The notes: generated by a model not told the origin, from the sequence alone. 10,099 nucleotides of DNA from Phoronis ovalis (GCA_028565635.1 JAOXYB010067933.1:1-10099); one strand, 5' to 3'. Shown: positions 1 to 7,950, counted from the first letter of the stretch. Made by a program: numbers and translations.

Positions 1-118
1 TGGATTACTACCCTACAATTTCAAAAAATTTGGATTGGGTTTGCTACCACAAGCTAAAATTTTGGATTGGGTTCCGCAGCACATCCCCGTATTCAAAAAA
101 CCTAGTGTAACCCCCAGG
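1..118. repeat. Right end of a dispersed repeat element with ~31-bp units
   Basis: Three diverged units of about 31 bp start with TGGATT at 1, 31 and about 63. The motif TTTGGATTGGGTT recurs exactly at 29-41 and 61-73. The segment 44-102 has a diverged direct copy at 1170-1227, sharing ACAAGCTAAAA and CACATCCCCGTATT. The stretch ends in GTAACCCCCAGG at 107-118. Its reverse complement starts CCTGGGGGTTAC, close to the left terminus of the element at 289 (CCTGGGGGTACT). I infer that this is the right end of a mobile repeat whose left part lies before the window. Confidence 0.5.
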
Positions 119-313
119 GATTGTACAATGGATTCTACTCAAGGAATTGTAGGATATATTTTTGGAGAATTAATGTAAGCTTGCTTTTGTTTGTGGATAA
201 CAATTAAGTTGAAAGGTTTATCATTTAACTATGTTATGGTTTAAGTGGTACAGTTATTGTATATTTTGAATTTGTCTTGGATTAGAATCCTGGGGGTACT
301 GCCTATTAAAAGT

Positions 314-316
<3 letters not shown>

Positions 317-347
<31 letters not shown>
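317..347. repeat. (TA)n microsatellite
   Basis: An uninterrupted TA run of 31 bases sits just inside the left end of the element at 289-977. It is likely length-polymorphic. Confidence 0.95.
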
Positions 348-350
<3 letters not shown>

Positions 351-382
351 CCGCCCAATAGGCCCCCTTTTTTCAGCTCCCG

Positions 383-870
383 AATTTACCATATGGTATA
401 TTTTTCACTGTTATCAAAGCTTTATTTACCACAGGGTATACTTTTAGTCTTGTATATTTACCATGATATGTTTTAAAATATTTGTTTACCACAGGGTGTA
501 ATTCTTGGAAAATGCATTTACGACAGGTATTAAAAAATAAGGTTTATAAATTTTTTCATTTTCATTTGCCACACTTATCTAAGCTTTATTCAACACAGGG
601 CATACTTTTATTCTTGTATATTTACCATGATATATTTTAAAAAAATATTCGTTTACCACAAGGTGTAATTCTTGGAAAACGCATTTACGACAGGTACTAA
701 AAAATAAGGTTTGTAATATTTTTCCATATTTATTTGCCACAGAGTATATAATGTACAAGTGAATTTTACACTGGGCATCTATTTCGGGAGAGTTATTTAC
801 GACAGGGTATATTTTTCAGGTTTTTTCATTCACGACAGGGTATATTGTTGGTGATGTTTATTTACCACAG
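383..870. repeat. Degenerate tandem array of TTTACCACAGGGTATA-like motif
   Basis: The motif TTTACCACAGGGTATA and variants (TTTACGACAGGGTATA, TTTACCATGATAT, TTTGCCACAGAGTATA) recur about every 30-45 bp, more than ten times, across the interior of the element at 289-977. Spacers are AT-rich and contain T runs. There is no coding frame. Variation is mostly at the CCAC/CGAC position and in the spacers. Confidence 0.8.
417..740. repeat. Higher-order tandem duplication, period ~164-168 bp
   Basis: The block from AAGCTTTATT at 417 to about 572 repeats from AAGCTTTATT at 581 to about 740. The order of sub-motifs is the same: TTCTTGTATATTTACC or its variant, GGTGTAATTCTTGGAAAA, CATTTACGACAGGTA, AAAAAATAAGGTTT. 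The two copies differ by scattered substitutions and small indels, so this is a segmental duplication of several short units within the longer array. Confidence 0.8.
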
Positions 871-957
871 GTTCAGGGGATTTTATCCTGAGCCGCACAC
901 CCCTATAAACTTAAGGATCAGGGTTTTTTACCCTGGGGCGCACACCCCTATAAACTT
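871..957. repeat. Two tandem 45-bp units, each with a small hairpin
   Basis: CGCACACCCCTATAAACTT occurs twice, 45 bp apart. Each copy is preceded by a short inverted repeat: TCAGG-GGATTTTAT-CCTGA in the first unit and CAGGG-TTTTTTAC-CCTG in the second. The arms differ in sequence between copies but keep pairing. The pair lies just inside the right end of the element at 289-977. Confidence 0.7.
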
Positions 958-985
958 TTCTGTCAAGTACTCCCCGGATTAGAAT

Positions 986-1169
986 AGTACATATGGGTGT
1001 CATAATGTTTTGCCATAGTACATGTGAATGTTATTAGGTGTTAAAAAGAGAATGATTAAAATGCGATGCATCAACATATATTCATATGGCATACACTAAT
1101 GACCGAGCATAACACATGTATCTCTCCATTCATAATTACCCTAATTAAAAAAAAAATGCTTTACTTTAT
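986..1169. other. Non-coding AT-rich stretch
   Basis: No coding frame or RNA gene is visible. A short internal echo, AGTACATATGGGTGT versus AGTACATGTGAATGT, lies at about 986-1035. A poly-A stretch follows near 1147-1156. Confidence 0.6.
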
Positions 1170-1227
1170 TACTACAAGCTAAAACTTTTAATTGCATTGA
1201 GCGTCACATCCCCGTATTAAAAAAACC
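1170..1227. repeat. Diverged copy of the repeat at 44-102
   Basis: It shares ACAAGCTAAAA, then a degenerate TTGGATTGGGTT-like middle, then CACATCCCCGTATT and a run of A with segment 44-102, in the same orientation. It lacks the CCCCCAGG terminus seen at 118, so it is a fragment or an internally diverged copy. Confidence 0.65.
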
Positions 1228-1904
1228 ATGAGTTCCACAAGACCTTTTTATAACATCAATTTCCAAAAGTGCTTTAAATTTTACCCACTCTGAATATAAG
1301 TAAAAATATAAACTTTAATTTTCATTTTTATTCTCATATTTTCCAAAAAGGAGTGTGTAATCAGACTCGCTATCCAAAAAATATTCAAAAGGGTATACAT
1401 TTTTTAAACTTTTTTTTCTCAAAGCTGTTAGGGTTTTAAAGGTTTGGTACAGCACCCCTGAACAAAACCTATTCAAGTAAGTGCATTACCATATCCCTGC
1501 CTCATACCCCATGTTTATTTGATAAGTACAACAACCCTGCACAATACCTTCACTTATCTCTGCCACTGTTCTGTCACTTGCTTTACCATATCATATCCGT
1601 GTGCTTGTAAATCATCAAATGACCAACACATCGAATTACAAACAATAAAAAAATTCCTGCATCCATGACTGCAAATTTTTTAGTTAAAATATTAGTAACA
1701 GTAATAACAAACAATTTTTTAGTATAGTCAGTCTAAAATTCCAACAAATTTTAAAACGCAAAGCTATTTCAAACGGTATAATAAATATTACAATTGATGA
1801 ATATGTCCTGGCTAATTAAGTTCATCACTAACTAAAAGCCTTTATCATGGCTTTGTCATATCAGACATTGTATTCAAAATCGGTTTATTACCACATAACC
1901 ATAA
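1228..1904. other. Non-coding AT-rich stretch with weak internal repetition
   Basis: No gene is recognisable. GTACAGCACCCCTGAAC (about 1447) and GTACAACAACCCTGCAC (about 1526) are related, and each is followed by a TTACCATAT motif (about 1486 and 1582). This suggests an old two-unit repeat of unknown family. The rest is AT-rich and featureless to my reading. Confidence 0.45.
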
Positions 1905-2046
1905 GTCACTTCCTTAGTCATGTATTTTTTCAAAAAACTTACTTCCTTAGGGTTGTATTTTTTGCATAATTTCACTTTATTAGGGACTTTTTTGAAAAGC
2001 CATGTTGTAACATGGGTACACACTTTCATATTCACTGCCCGCCTGG
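1905..2046 (-). mobile_element. Truncated, reverse-oriented relative of the element at 8941-9456
   Basis: Read on the minus strand from 2046, this segment starts CCAGGCGGGCAGTGAATATG. It then shares GAAAGTG, GTACCCATGTT.CAACATG, CTTTTCAAAAAAG, AAAGTGAAATT, GCAAAAAATACA and CCCTAAGGAAGT with the first ~140 bp of 8941-9456, in the same order. The match ends near 1905, so most of the element, including its other terminus, is missing. The short frame at 1920-2120 that crosses it reads repeat sequence and is not a gene. Confidence 0.75.
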
Positions 2047-3091
2047 GAGGTGCGTGCCAACAGTGTGCTTTATTGCTTAAAAAAAAACAATTATATCATA
2101 ACAGTTTACACATTACATAATACCTTGTTGCTACATAAAAACACAATAAAAATTCTTCAGTATTTATACCGTTCTGTTGACACCAAAATTTGTTATACAA
2201 CTGCTCAATTGCTCCACAATGCAAAACATCACCAGGCTTTAACTAGTTCCTCACTTCAGTGTCAGAGGACGTTTTCTACTTACTCTAAGAGGTGTCGTTA
2301 CGTGTCAGGCATACATGCTGCACATCTAAAACAAAATCAATTTATAAACTTACACATCTTCCAAATGCATGCTTTTATTTACGAAAAGATTCAAACACGG
2401 TCACACATCTCTTCTACCATTACATTTTAGCAGCTCGTCATAATCTTTAGGTTATGGCCTTGTTTAATGTTTTGATGTTATCTTACAAAAACAAAAGTTG
2501 TACTGCATATCGTAATGTTTGTAAGTACACATTGTATTGGAGAAGAGGAGCATTTGCATTTGTTCATATCAAACAGATTCAAGTGTGCTATAATATCACT
2601 TTTTAGTCATGCTTCCTGTAATTACCAAATTGCCTGCAGACCAGTAGGTGACACAAATTTGTTTTTACTATGATAACTCAGTCTGCAGGATTTGGCATGC
2701 GGTGGACATGAATCAGTTATAACTTTTCAATTGATTACAGGGAGAAATTCGAATAATCCGACAGTTAAATTCAGAGAATTCCTGCCGAATTCATAACCTT
2801 ATTGGCTGCGCCATCTAAGTCAATGGCATAGCGCCCTGAGCGAGCTAATCTTTAACATGACTCAACTTAGCCATAACAAGGTTGAATCGTCATAGATTAC
2901 GTTTTTATCACTTTCAAAACACGAAGACAATATTCCGTTTTTAATGTATTTAATTTATGTACATAATTTGTATATTAAAGCAATGTAAAGCTATATTCTC
3001 ACATTCCCTCCCACATTATTATTTTTTTGTAAAAAAATTCCATTTTTGTTACTTTGAAATTTAACAGCATTATTACAATAATAACTAGATA
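2047..3091. other. Non-coding stretch with two imperfect inverted repeats
   Basis: An open frame at 2050-2430 (126 codons) starts in the repeat flank, resembles no family I know and has low-complexity composition, so I treat it as chance. At 2614-2641 TACCAAATTGCCTGCAGAC is mirrored by GTCTGCAGGATTTGG at 2681-2695 and GATTACAGG near 2733. A second weak inverted repeat pairs 2791-2807 with 2869-2885 (AACCTTATTGGCT against AGCCATAACAAGGTT). No exon, tRNA or rRNA was seen. Confidence 0.5.
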
Positions 3092-3558
3092 GCCTTTTAG
3101 CAAAGGCAGGGTTGCTCATATTGGCTTTTATGAACGTTACATGACCTCTAAATTACCTTTCAATATCAAGTTACCTTTGACCTCAAGGTCAGCAATGGCC
3201 TACCCACCCTGGGGATGTTGAACTTCAGATATCATTCTCTTAACTGTAACAGACGTCGAGATATGGCTTAGTGAAAATTGGAAGATCAATAAATTAATTG
3301 AAAAGATGCCAAAAAATAAAATTAAAACCTTTTAGTACTGAAATATTCTCAAAGATCATCTGAAACACTTCGTTGTAACTTAATACAATCATTTTAGAAC
3401 ATTTCAAAATTTGACCTTTGACCTCCAAATGACCTTTTGACCTCAAGGGCTGTCACATATTAAGTATCAAGTTCCTAGTTGTAACCGTCTGAAAGTTGGA
3501 AGAAGAAGAAAGAAATCATACATATCCAATAGGCTTGCTCCCTTATAGGAGCAACCCT
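3092..3558. mobile_element. Inverted-repeat dispersed element with TGACCT motifs
   Basis: The ends carry AGGGTTGCTC (3108-3117) and its reverse complement GAGCAACCCT (3549-3558). Each end also has its own hairpin: GCCTTT-TAGC-AAAGGC at 3092-3107 and TTGCTCC-CTTATA-GGAGCAA at 3535-3554. The interior has no ORF and holds several TGACCTTTGACCT-like motifs and a GAAGAAGAAAGAAA purine tract before the right hairpin. This combination resembles short non-autonomous elements common in marine invertebrate genomes, but I cannot assign a named family. I see no clear target-site duplication, so the exact borders are uncertain. Confidence 0.6.
3412..3443 (-). promoter_or_regulatory. Cluster of nuclear-receptor-like half-sites (DR1 and DR2 arrangement)
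   Basis: On the minus strand 3412-3424 reads AGGTCA-A-AGGTCA, a perfect one-base-spaced direct repeat (DR1), the arrangement bound by RXR heterodimers and HNF4-type receptors. Positions 3430-3443 read AGGTCA-AA-AGGTCA (DR2). A further everted pair, TGACCT-CA-AGGTCA, is at 3178-3191 in the same element. The motifs are plain in the sequence. That they regulate anything is not shown, since they are part of a repeat family. Confidence 0.3.
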
Positions 3559-6203
3559 AATTACAATTAATAATTATTTATAACACACACAATAAATTTT
3601 TCGGAGTATTCCCGGAGACTTGATATGCTTACTGATCTCGACCGGGATCCCAATTGACTGCGAGAAAAGTAATCGTTATTATAATATTAAGAAAACAAGG
3701 ATGGATCTACAATATGCAACGATTTTGTTTAAGTATAGGTTCCTTGGCGTTATTAATATTTCAACAATCACAACCCTGTCTACTGTTGAAAATACTGTTG
3801 TTCGCTTAACGTGGAATACAATTTAGGCTGGGAGTTTGGGCTGAAAGTTGCTGCTAGAAACTGAGCTGGAGTAGTGTGTATAGAATCTAAAATTGTTCCA
3901 AAACGTGTTTCTAAAATTATAGTCATATTGAAATAAGTCTTCAATATTCACCTTTCGAGATAGAAAATTTCTGCAAAATTTTATTAAGTTTCATTCATTA
4001 TGTGAACCTATCTGCCAGCAAGTATACTCCAAAAACAGTTGAATTAACCCACTTTTCTAATTATTCACTACTTGGACCTTCTTTGACTAACTGATTATAA
4101 TCCCCTTTCATATATAATAATTTGATTTGAATGTATTTAAATCTAATTTTCACAGTTGTAGATAAATCCTTGTTTACTGGCTAAGATAAATGCTCACTTT
4201 TCTATTCAGAATTTTACATTTAGATTTCTGTAAAAGGATTTAAGGTACCCCACATTTAACATGGGGACATTACATACAGCAATAAACAACACTGCTTTAA
4301 GATTCAAAATCACAAGCAGGACTTTTATGTATTTTTGCAATTCCAGGGAAAAGATGCTGGACTACACTTTATAAATAATGAATAATACCAGCATTTTGGA
4401 ATGTTCCCTCCAAGCATCACACTCCCGGCCGATTAATGACTTCTTTGCCCCCGCAGTTTTATTGAAGTACAAAACATCTCTTTACGGTTACTTTGCCTGA
4501 TTTTGATGTAAAGGTTAAATGCTGTTGTTATGCATTTATTGGTCTACAGGAGGTAATTTTGTCATCGATTTCAGTTGACAAATTTTACGCCTCGCACTGC
4601 AGCTCTTAAAATCACGCAATTTTGGTCATGCAATTATCGTGGGTCTTAACACAGATATCTAACCTATTGCATTAGGGTATCAGCTATTCTACAGAGTTAG
4701 GCTATTTGTCAAAAAATGCTATGGAATGTCTTAGCTGCCTCAAAAAACCCACTATATTCCAGTGAATCATGCAACGATTTTAAAAGAAAAAAATAAATTA
4801 AAATGTGTCAAATATGTAATTGATAGGTCTTAACACAAATTAAATAGTTAATAAACAAGTATCAGTATGTAAATATCAAACACCTGAGATGGTAAGGACC
4901 TAATTTGTTACATATACAGCTAGGCATGTTTGCATGTAGGTCACCAAATTGTTATTTCTAAATGGTGATGACTTGATAGGAAGGAAAATATAGATATCTT
5001 GAGGAACCATAAAAGAGTTTTCAAATGTAATCATAAGTTTTAAAGGTGCAATAATTAATTAACATTGAGATATGAGTTTAAAAAAAAAAACAAGTTTATA
5101 GACTCAATAAATTTTGTATTATAATTCCCAGATTAAAAATTGCATAAAGACATATGTTAGATACACCAGTTTAAATTGTACTAGGGTGTTCTCACGATCA
5201 GAGTGAGAGAAAATATCAGTTTTGTGCACAATATTTTAATGCCAAAAAATAAATGTAAGTCCTGTTTAGTAATAATTTCTATTTCCTTGTAAATTGCCTG
5301 GCATTGGATTCTGTTCCAAAAAAAACAACTACTTTTAACACGTGACCTGGTTTGTATAATGTAAATTATTTAATATTTTTATCCATAATCCTGTTCTATA
5401 AAGCTTGCATTGTGATGTATATTTGATTTCTACTGAATTATGTCAGGCTCCTGATAAATGTTATGGTCCACTTCCACCATGCATGGAATTAAAATACCTC
5501 ATTAAAAGTATTTTATGTTAATTTAACTATATAATTTGTTATTGTTATTTTAATCTTATCTTAGTAGAATGTGAATTGTTTACTTGCTTGTAAACAAATA
5601 GCTTTTTTTTTAACAGCTAACTAATTAATAAACCCGGACCAGCTACCAGCACCCGGATACCAGCGTTATTACTGAGTAAAATTTTTGTTCTGTCATACTA
5701 AATGCTAACTTTTTAATTTCAAATTACATTGCATTCTACTTCAATCCCAGTCTGAATAAATCCATCCATTAGTGTTGGTAACAAATGTAGATGCAACAGA
5801 TATAAGAAATCCTCCAGCTCGTTTCATTAAAATATGCAATATTGAATTTTTAAATTAGTTTTAAAATTTTTATTGAATATTTAACACTATGCAACAAAAT
5901 ATATGTCGTGTAAAAAATGCAAAAACAGTCATTTTGCAACTTCGCAGCCTAGTGTGTGCCTGTTTGTGTGATTATTAAACACCTTTGTAACGATCCATGA
6001 GGGATTTATTATAACTTCCAAAGCAGTCCATTTTAACTTTCAAACCAGTCCATTATAACTTCTTGTGATCCATTATAGGATTCTCACAGGCCGACACATG
6101 ATGTGATTTAGTGAATCTGATTGGGTAAGAGACACGGATGGTCGAGTATAACTATATATTTTCTTTCAGTTTCAATACCATTATAATTATACACTTGTTT
6201 CAG
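3559..6203. other. Long non-coding stretch upstream of the FN3 exons (probably intron)
   Basis: No FN3-like or other recognisable exon was found on either strand; the longest open frames (for example 3620-3826) look like chance. Minor features are an imperfect 19-bp direct repeat, CCCGGACCAGC / CCCGGATACCAGC, at about 5634-5665, and the 22-bp tandem units at 6011-6076. Because the first FN3 exon starts in phase 1 behind an acceptor, at least part of this region must be intron of the same gene. Confidence 0.5.
6011..6076. repeat. Three tandem 22-bp units
   Basis: ATAACTTCCAAAGCAGTCCATT (6011-6032) is followed by a unit with TTAACTTTCAAACCAGTCC (6033-6054) and a more diverged third unit, ATAACTTCTTGTGATCCATT (from 6055). 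They are adjacent, with no spacer, about 130 bp upstream of the first FN3 exon. Confidence 0.75.
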
Positions 6204-6446
6204 CACCTGACCCACCCTCTAAGCTAATAGTTGATTCAGAAGCTGTAACTTGGACAAAACCAAAAGGATGTGTTAGTGGATATGAAGTCATTTTCAGTGT
6301 AAATGATGTTTCAAGAACAAAAACTGTTGAAAAACCCCCTATAAAACTCCCAACATTAGGACCTGGTGATGTATGCGATATTGATGTGTATTCCATCAGT
6401 CAACACAAGAAAAGTAAAGATGCTGCAAAACATCAAATAACACTTG
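6204..6446 (+). CDS. Internal exon encoding one fibronectin type III domain (81 codons)
   Basis: This exon encodes a whole FN3 beta-sandwich domain, a module of extracellular adhesion and receptor proteins. It follows an acceptor (ACTTGTTTCAG) and ends at a donor (CTTG|GTATGT). Its 243 bases are open throughout, phase 1 at both ends, the usual arrangement for shuffled FN3 exons. Hallmarks, counting the junction codon as residue 1, are the start PDPP (2-5), the strand B Trp (VTW, W17), the strand C Tyr (GYEV, Y27), the LPTL turn (49-52) and strand F IDVYSI (60-65), where the usual Tyr is shifted. C23 and C58 occupy places where the next domain also has Cys. The domain is slightly short (about 90 is typical). 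The last G joins CT of the next exon to give Ala. A second acceptor-like AG lies at 6168-6169. The host could be a receptor-type tyrosine phosphatase, a tenascin-like or another multi-FN3 protein; two domains cannot decide. Confidence 0.85.
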
Positions 6447-6710
6447 GTATGTGGTAGCTGGAAGTAGATATTTTTTTCAGTATATTTAACAATTTTGCAT
6501 TTTTACTATTTATAAACAGTAGAAATTATTTTCAATTGCTTTCAAGATTGGTTATGAAACTAGGATGATGTATAAACTTCCGGAAATCTTGATGTATTGG
6601 CATATTTATTAAACTGTCAGTAGTACAGTACAATTAGCATAATAAAAGCTGTTTGCATTGTTCACCTCTAGCAACACTAAATGTTTAGTAGTACATTTGT
6701 TACATTATAG
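6447..6710 (+). other. Intron between the two FN3 exons
   Basis: This 264-base intron begins GTATGT and ends TTACATTATAG, and is inserted in phase 1. It is AT-rich with in-frame stops. A polypyrimidine-AG (TTTTTTTCAG, ending at 6480) lies only 34 bases after the donor and is too close to act as an ordinary acceptor. Confidence 0.8.
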
Positions 6711-6986
6711 CTCCAGCTGGTCCAATATATTTGAATGTGGATAAAGTTACAACAACTTCGGCAACTGCTCTCTGGAAGTGTCCTGGGATGGTGAATTCCT
6801 GTAATCTGATAGTTTCACAATTGTCTGGTGGATTTGCACATAAAGATCCTAAGAACGAGATCAAAGTAGCAACACCGTCTTACACAATCGATCAATTATT
6901 TCCTGGCTGTAGTTATTCCTTGACAGTTTTCACTGTTAGGAACAACGTAACAAGCAAGGAGCATGCCTACTGCAAGTTCACTACAG
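6711..6986 (+). CDS. Internal exon encoding a second fibronectin type III domain (92 codons)
   Basis: The 276-base exon follows an acceptor (ACATTATAG), ends CTACAG|GTATTA and is phase 1 at both ends, so it adds one complete FN3 domain in frame after the exon at 6204-6446. With the junction Ala as residue 1, the hallmarks are APAGP (1-5), the strand B Trp (ALW, W22), strand C NLIV (32-35, with Leu in place of Tyr), YTIDQL-F-PG before strand F (58-66), and strand F YSLTVFTV (69-76) with the conserved Tyr. The C-terminal strand is YCKFTT. Cysteines are C24, C31, C67 and C88; C31 and C67 match C23 and C58 of the previous domain. N79-V-T is a potential N-glycosylation site, which fits an extracellular location. 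The length is normal for FN3. No later exon with matching phase is convincing in this window, so the remainder of the protein is unseen. Confidence 0.88.
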
Positions 6987-7120
6987 GTATTACTAAAAGC
7001 ATGTAATATAAATAATTAGTGAAATTTATAACAATTTTAAGTCTCAAGGTTATGTTGTGTTATAGCAACTGAAATGTTTTAGCAAAACTAAAACTATGTA
7101 AACAACGCATATATTATCTT

Positions 7121-7438
7121 ACTAGATGGCACCCGTGGTAAACCACGGATCTTGATAGAGATGTAGGTCACGTAAGCCGAGTTCAGACATGTTCACGTGA
7201 CTCTCACAGGCAAAAAATAATTATGCAAGAGGTTTAAAAATGCTCCATTAAATATGATATCGTTCACCGATTGACCCCAAAATTTGAGGAACCCGAGCCA
7301 TCGTCGACACCTACGATCTGTGAAAAGATCATGATTCTACATGTAATAGTTTAATTTTGAAGATATTTGGTGGAAAGAGTGACAGAGTTACAGACAGACA
7401 GACAGACTGACACTCGAGATTTAGTAGTATATAGATTA
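7121..7438 (+). mobile_element. Short non-autonomous element with hairpin head and GACA tail
   Basis: The head contains a near-perfect hairpin, CCGTGGT-AA-ACCACGG (7133-7148), in ACTAGATGGCACCCG context. The tail carries AGAGTTACAGACAGACAGAC (microsatellite core 7391-7407), a CTCGAG site and an AGTATATAGATTA end. GACAGACA-tailed short repeats of this kind are widespread in marine invertebrate genomes. There is no coding capacity and no clear target duplication. It lies in the intron or 3' flank of the FN3 gene, just upstream of the FN3-like remnant. Confidence 0.5.
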
Positions 7439-7453
7439 TACTCTTATTATAAG

Positions 7454-7608
7454 GTCAAATGTGTTTATGACAGGACAGTTTTGGCACAGAGTAGCTTTGA
7501 GATAACAAATTCCTTTGTAATGGTAGCCAGCAGATGTGACCAAAAACCGATCATGTCAGACATTGTCAAATTTGAGACAAAAATGACCAATAGAATATCA
7601 AATTGCTG
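7454..7608 (+). pseudogene. Possible remnant of an FN3 domain C-terminal half
   Basis: The frame from 7454 stays open and contains SSFEITNSFVMVAS followed, about 13 residues later, by IVKFETK. This resembles the strand F-strand G part of an FN3 domain: compare CSYSLTVFTV and CKFTT of the exon at 6711-6986. The N-terminal half (Pro-rich start, strand B Trp, strand C Tyr) is absent, and the space upstream is occupied by the element at 7121-7438. Candidate acceptors (ATAAG at 7453, GACAG at 7473, CACAG at 7489) give phases 0 or 2, and the donor at 7609 is phase 2. None joins to the phase-1 donor at 6986. It may be a broken exon, part of a split-exon FN3 whose other half lies elsewhere, or chance. 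Confidence 0.2.
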
Positions 7609-7950
7609 GTATTGTTATCCCAATTAAATTATTATCACTCAACATTTAATGTGGGCTAATAATCATGGCTTTAATCCCAACTAATGTAGTCTAGCTATTC
7701 TAAAGATATAGGATTTTCATTCTGGTGGAAGACAATGAGAACATACACTGATTCTAGTACACAATGTCCGAAAAATGAGCCCAAGAAGGTTCAATCTGTT
7801 TATTCCTATCTCACACAGTGAATGGACATATTGTAGGCTGTGTGTTGCTGTAAGTAACTTTTTCTTGTCTCGTGATAACAGGTTTTTATTTTATCAGTCT
7901 TTATTGGATCAGCTTCATATTTGGTAGAGGGTAAATACAGGGAAAGCTAT
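7609..7950. other. Non-coding stretch
   Basis: No gene is recognised. A 31-base segment (7819-7849) lies between a good acceptor (CTCACACAG) and a perfect donor (GTAAGT). In one phase it reads a hydrophobic peptide ending IVGCVLL, but it is too short to call an exon. Confidence 0.4.

Larger units (their letters stand above)
289..977. mobile_element. Non-autonomous DNA transposon with CCNGGGG ends and 8-bp target duplication
   Basis: The 8-mer ATTAGAAT occurs immediately before (281-288) and after (978-985) this 689-bp block; GG precedes both copies. The left end reads CCTGGGGGTACTG. The right end, reverse-complemented, reads CCGGGGAGTACTTG, and the match continues loosely to a shared AAAAGT. 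The interior has no ORF. It holds a (TA)n run, a long array of a TTTACCACAGGGTATA-like motif and two 45-bp hairpin units. Direct repeats plus inverted termini and no coding capacity indicate a MITE-like passive element. An 8-bp duplication would fit hAT-type transposition, but reading GGATTAGAAT as a 10-bp duplication is also possible, so the superfamily is open. Confidence 0.6.

Noticed and set aside
383-870. Possible CRISPR-like array (regular short repeats)
   Set aside because: Repeats are degenerate, spacers are AT-rich and partly duplicated, the context is animal DNA with introns, and the array lies inside an inverted-repeat element.
1920-2120. Open frame of 66 codons on the + strand
   Set aside because: It reads through the truncated mobile element at 1905-2046. 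The related copy at 8941 does not preserve the frame.
2050-2430. Open frame of 126 codons on the + strand
   Set aside because: It begins in the flank of a repeat fragment and matches no family I recognise. It has low-complexity Leu/His/Ser/Thr composition and no splice-site or codon-use support.
2741-2890. tRNA-derived SINE head or tRNA gene (ATTCGAATAATCC resembles a B box)
   Set aside because: There is no matching A box at the right spacing and no cloverleaf. Only a weak inverted repeat is present.
3620-3826. Open frame of 68 codons on the + strand
   Set aside because: No domain, no splice context, and its length is expected by chance in AT-rich DNA.
6187-6396. Open frame on the minus strand
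   Set aside because: It is the antisense shadow of the first FN3 exon, whose + strand reading has domain hallmarks and splice sites.
7020-7080. Third FN3 exon start after GTTATAG near 7066
   Set aside because: The phase-1 reading meets a stop after four codons and shows no FN3 start motif.
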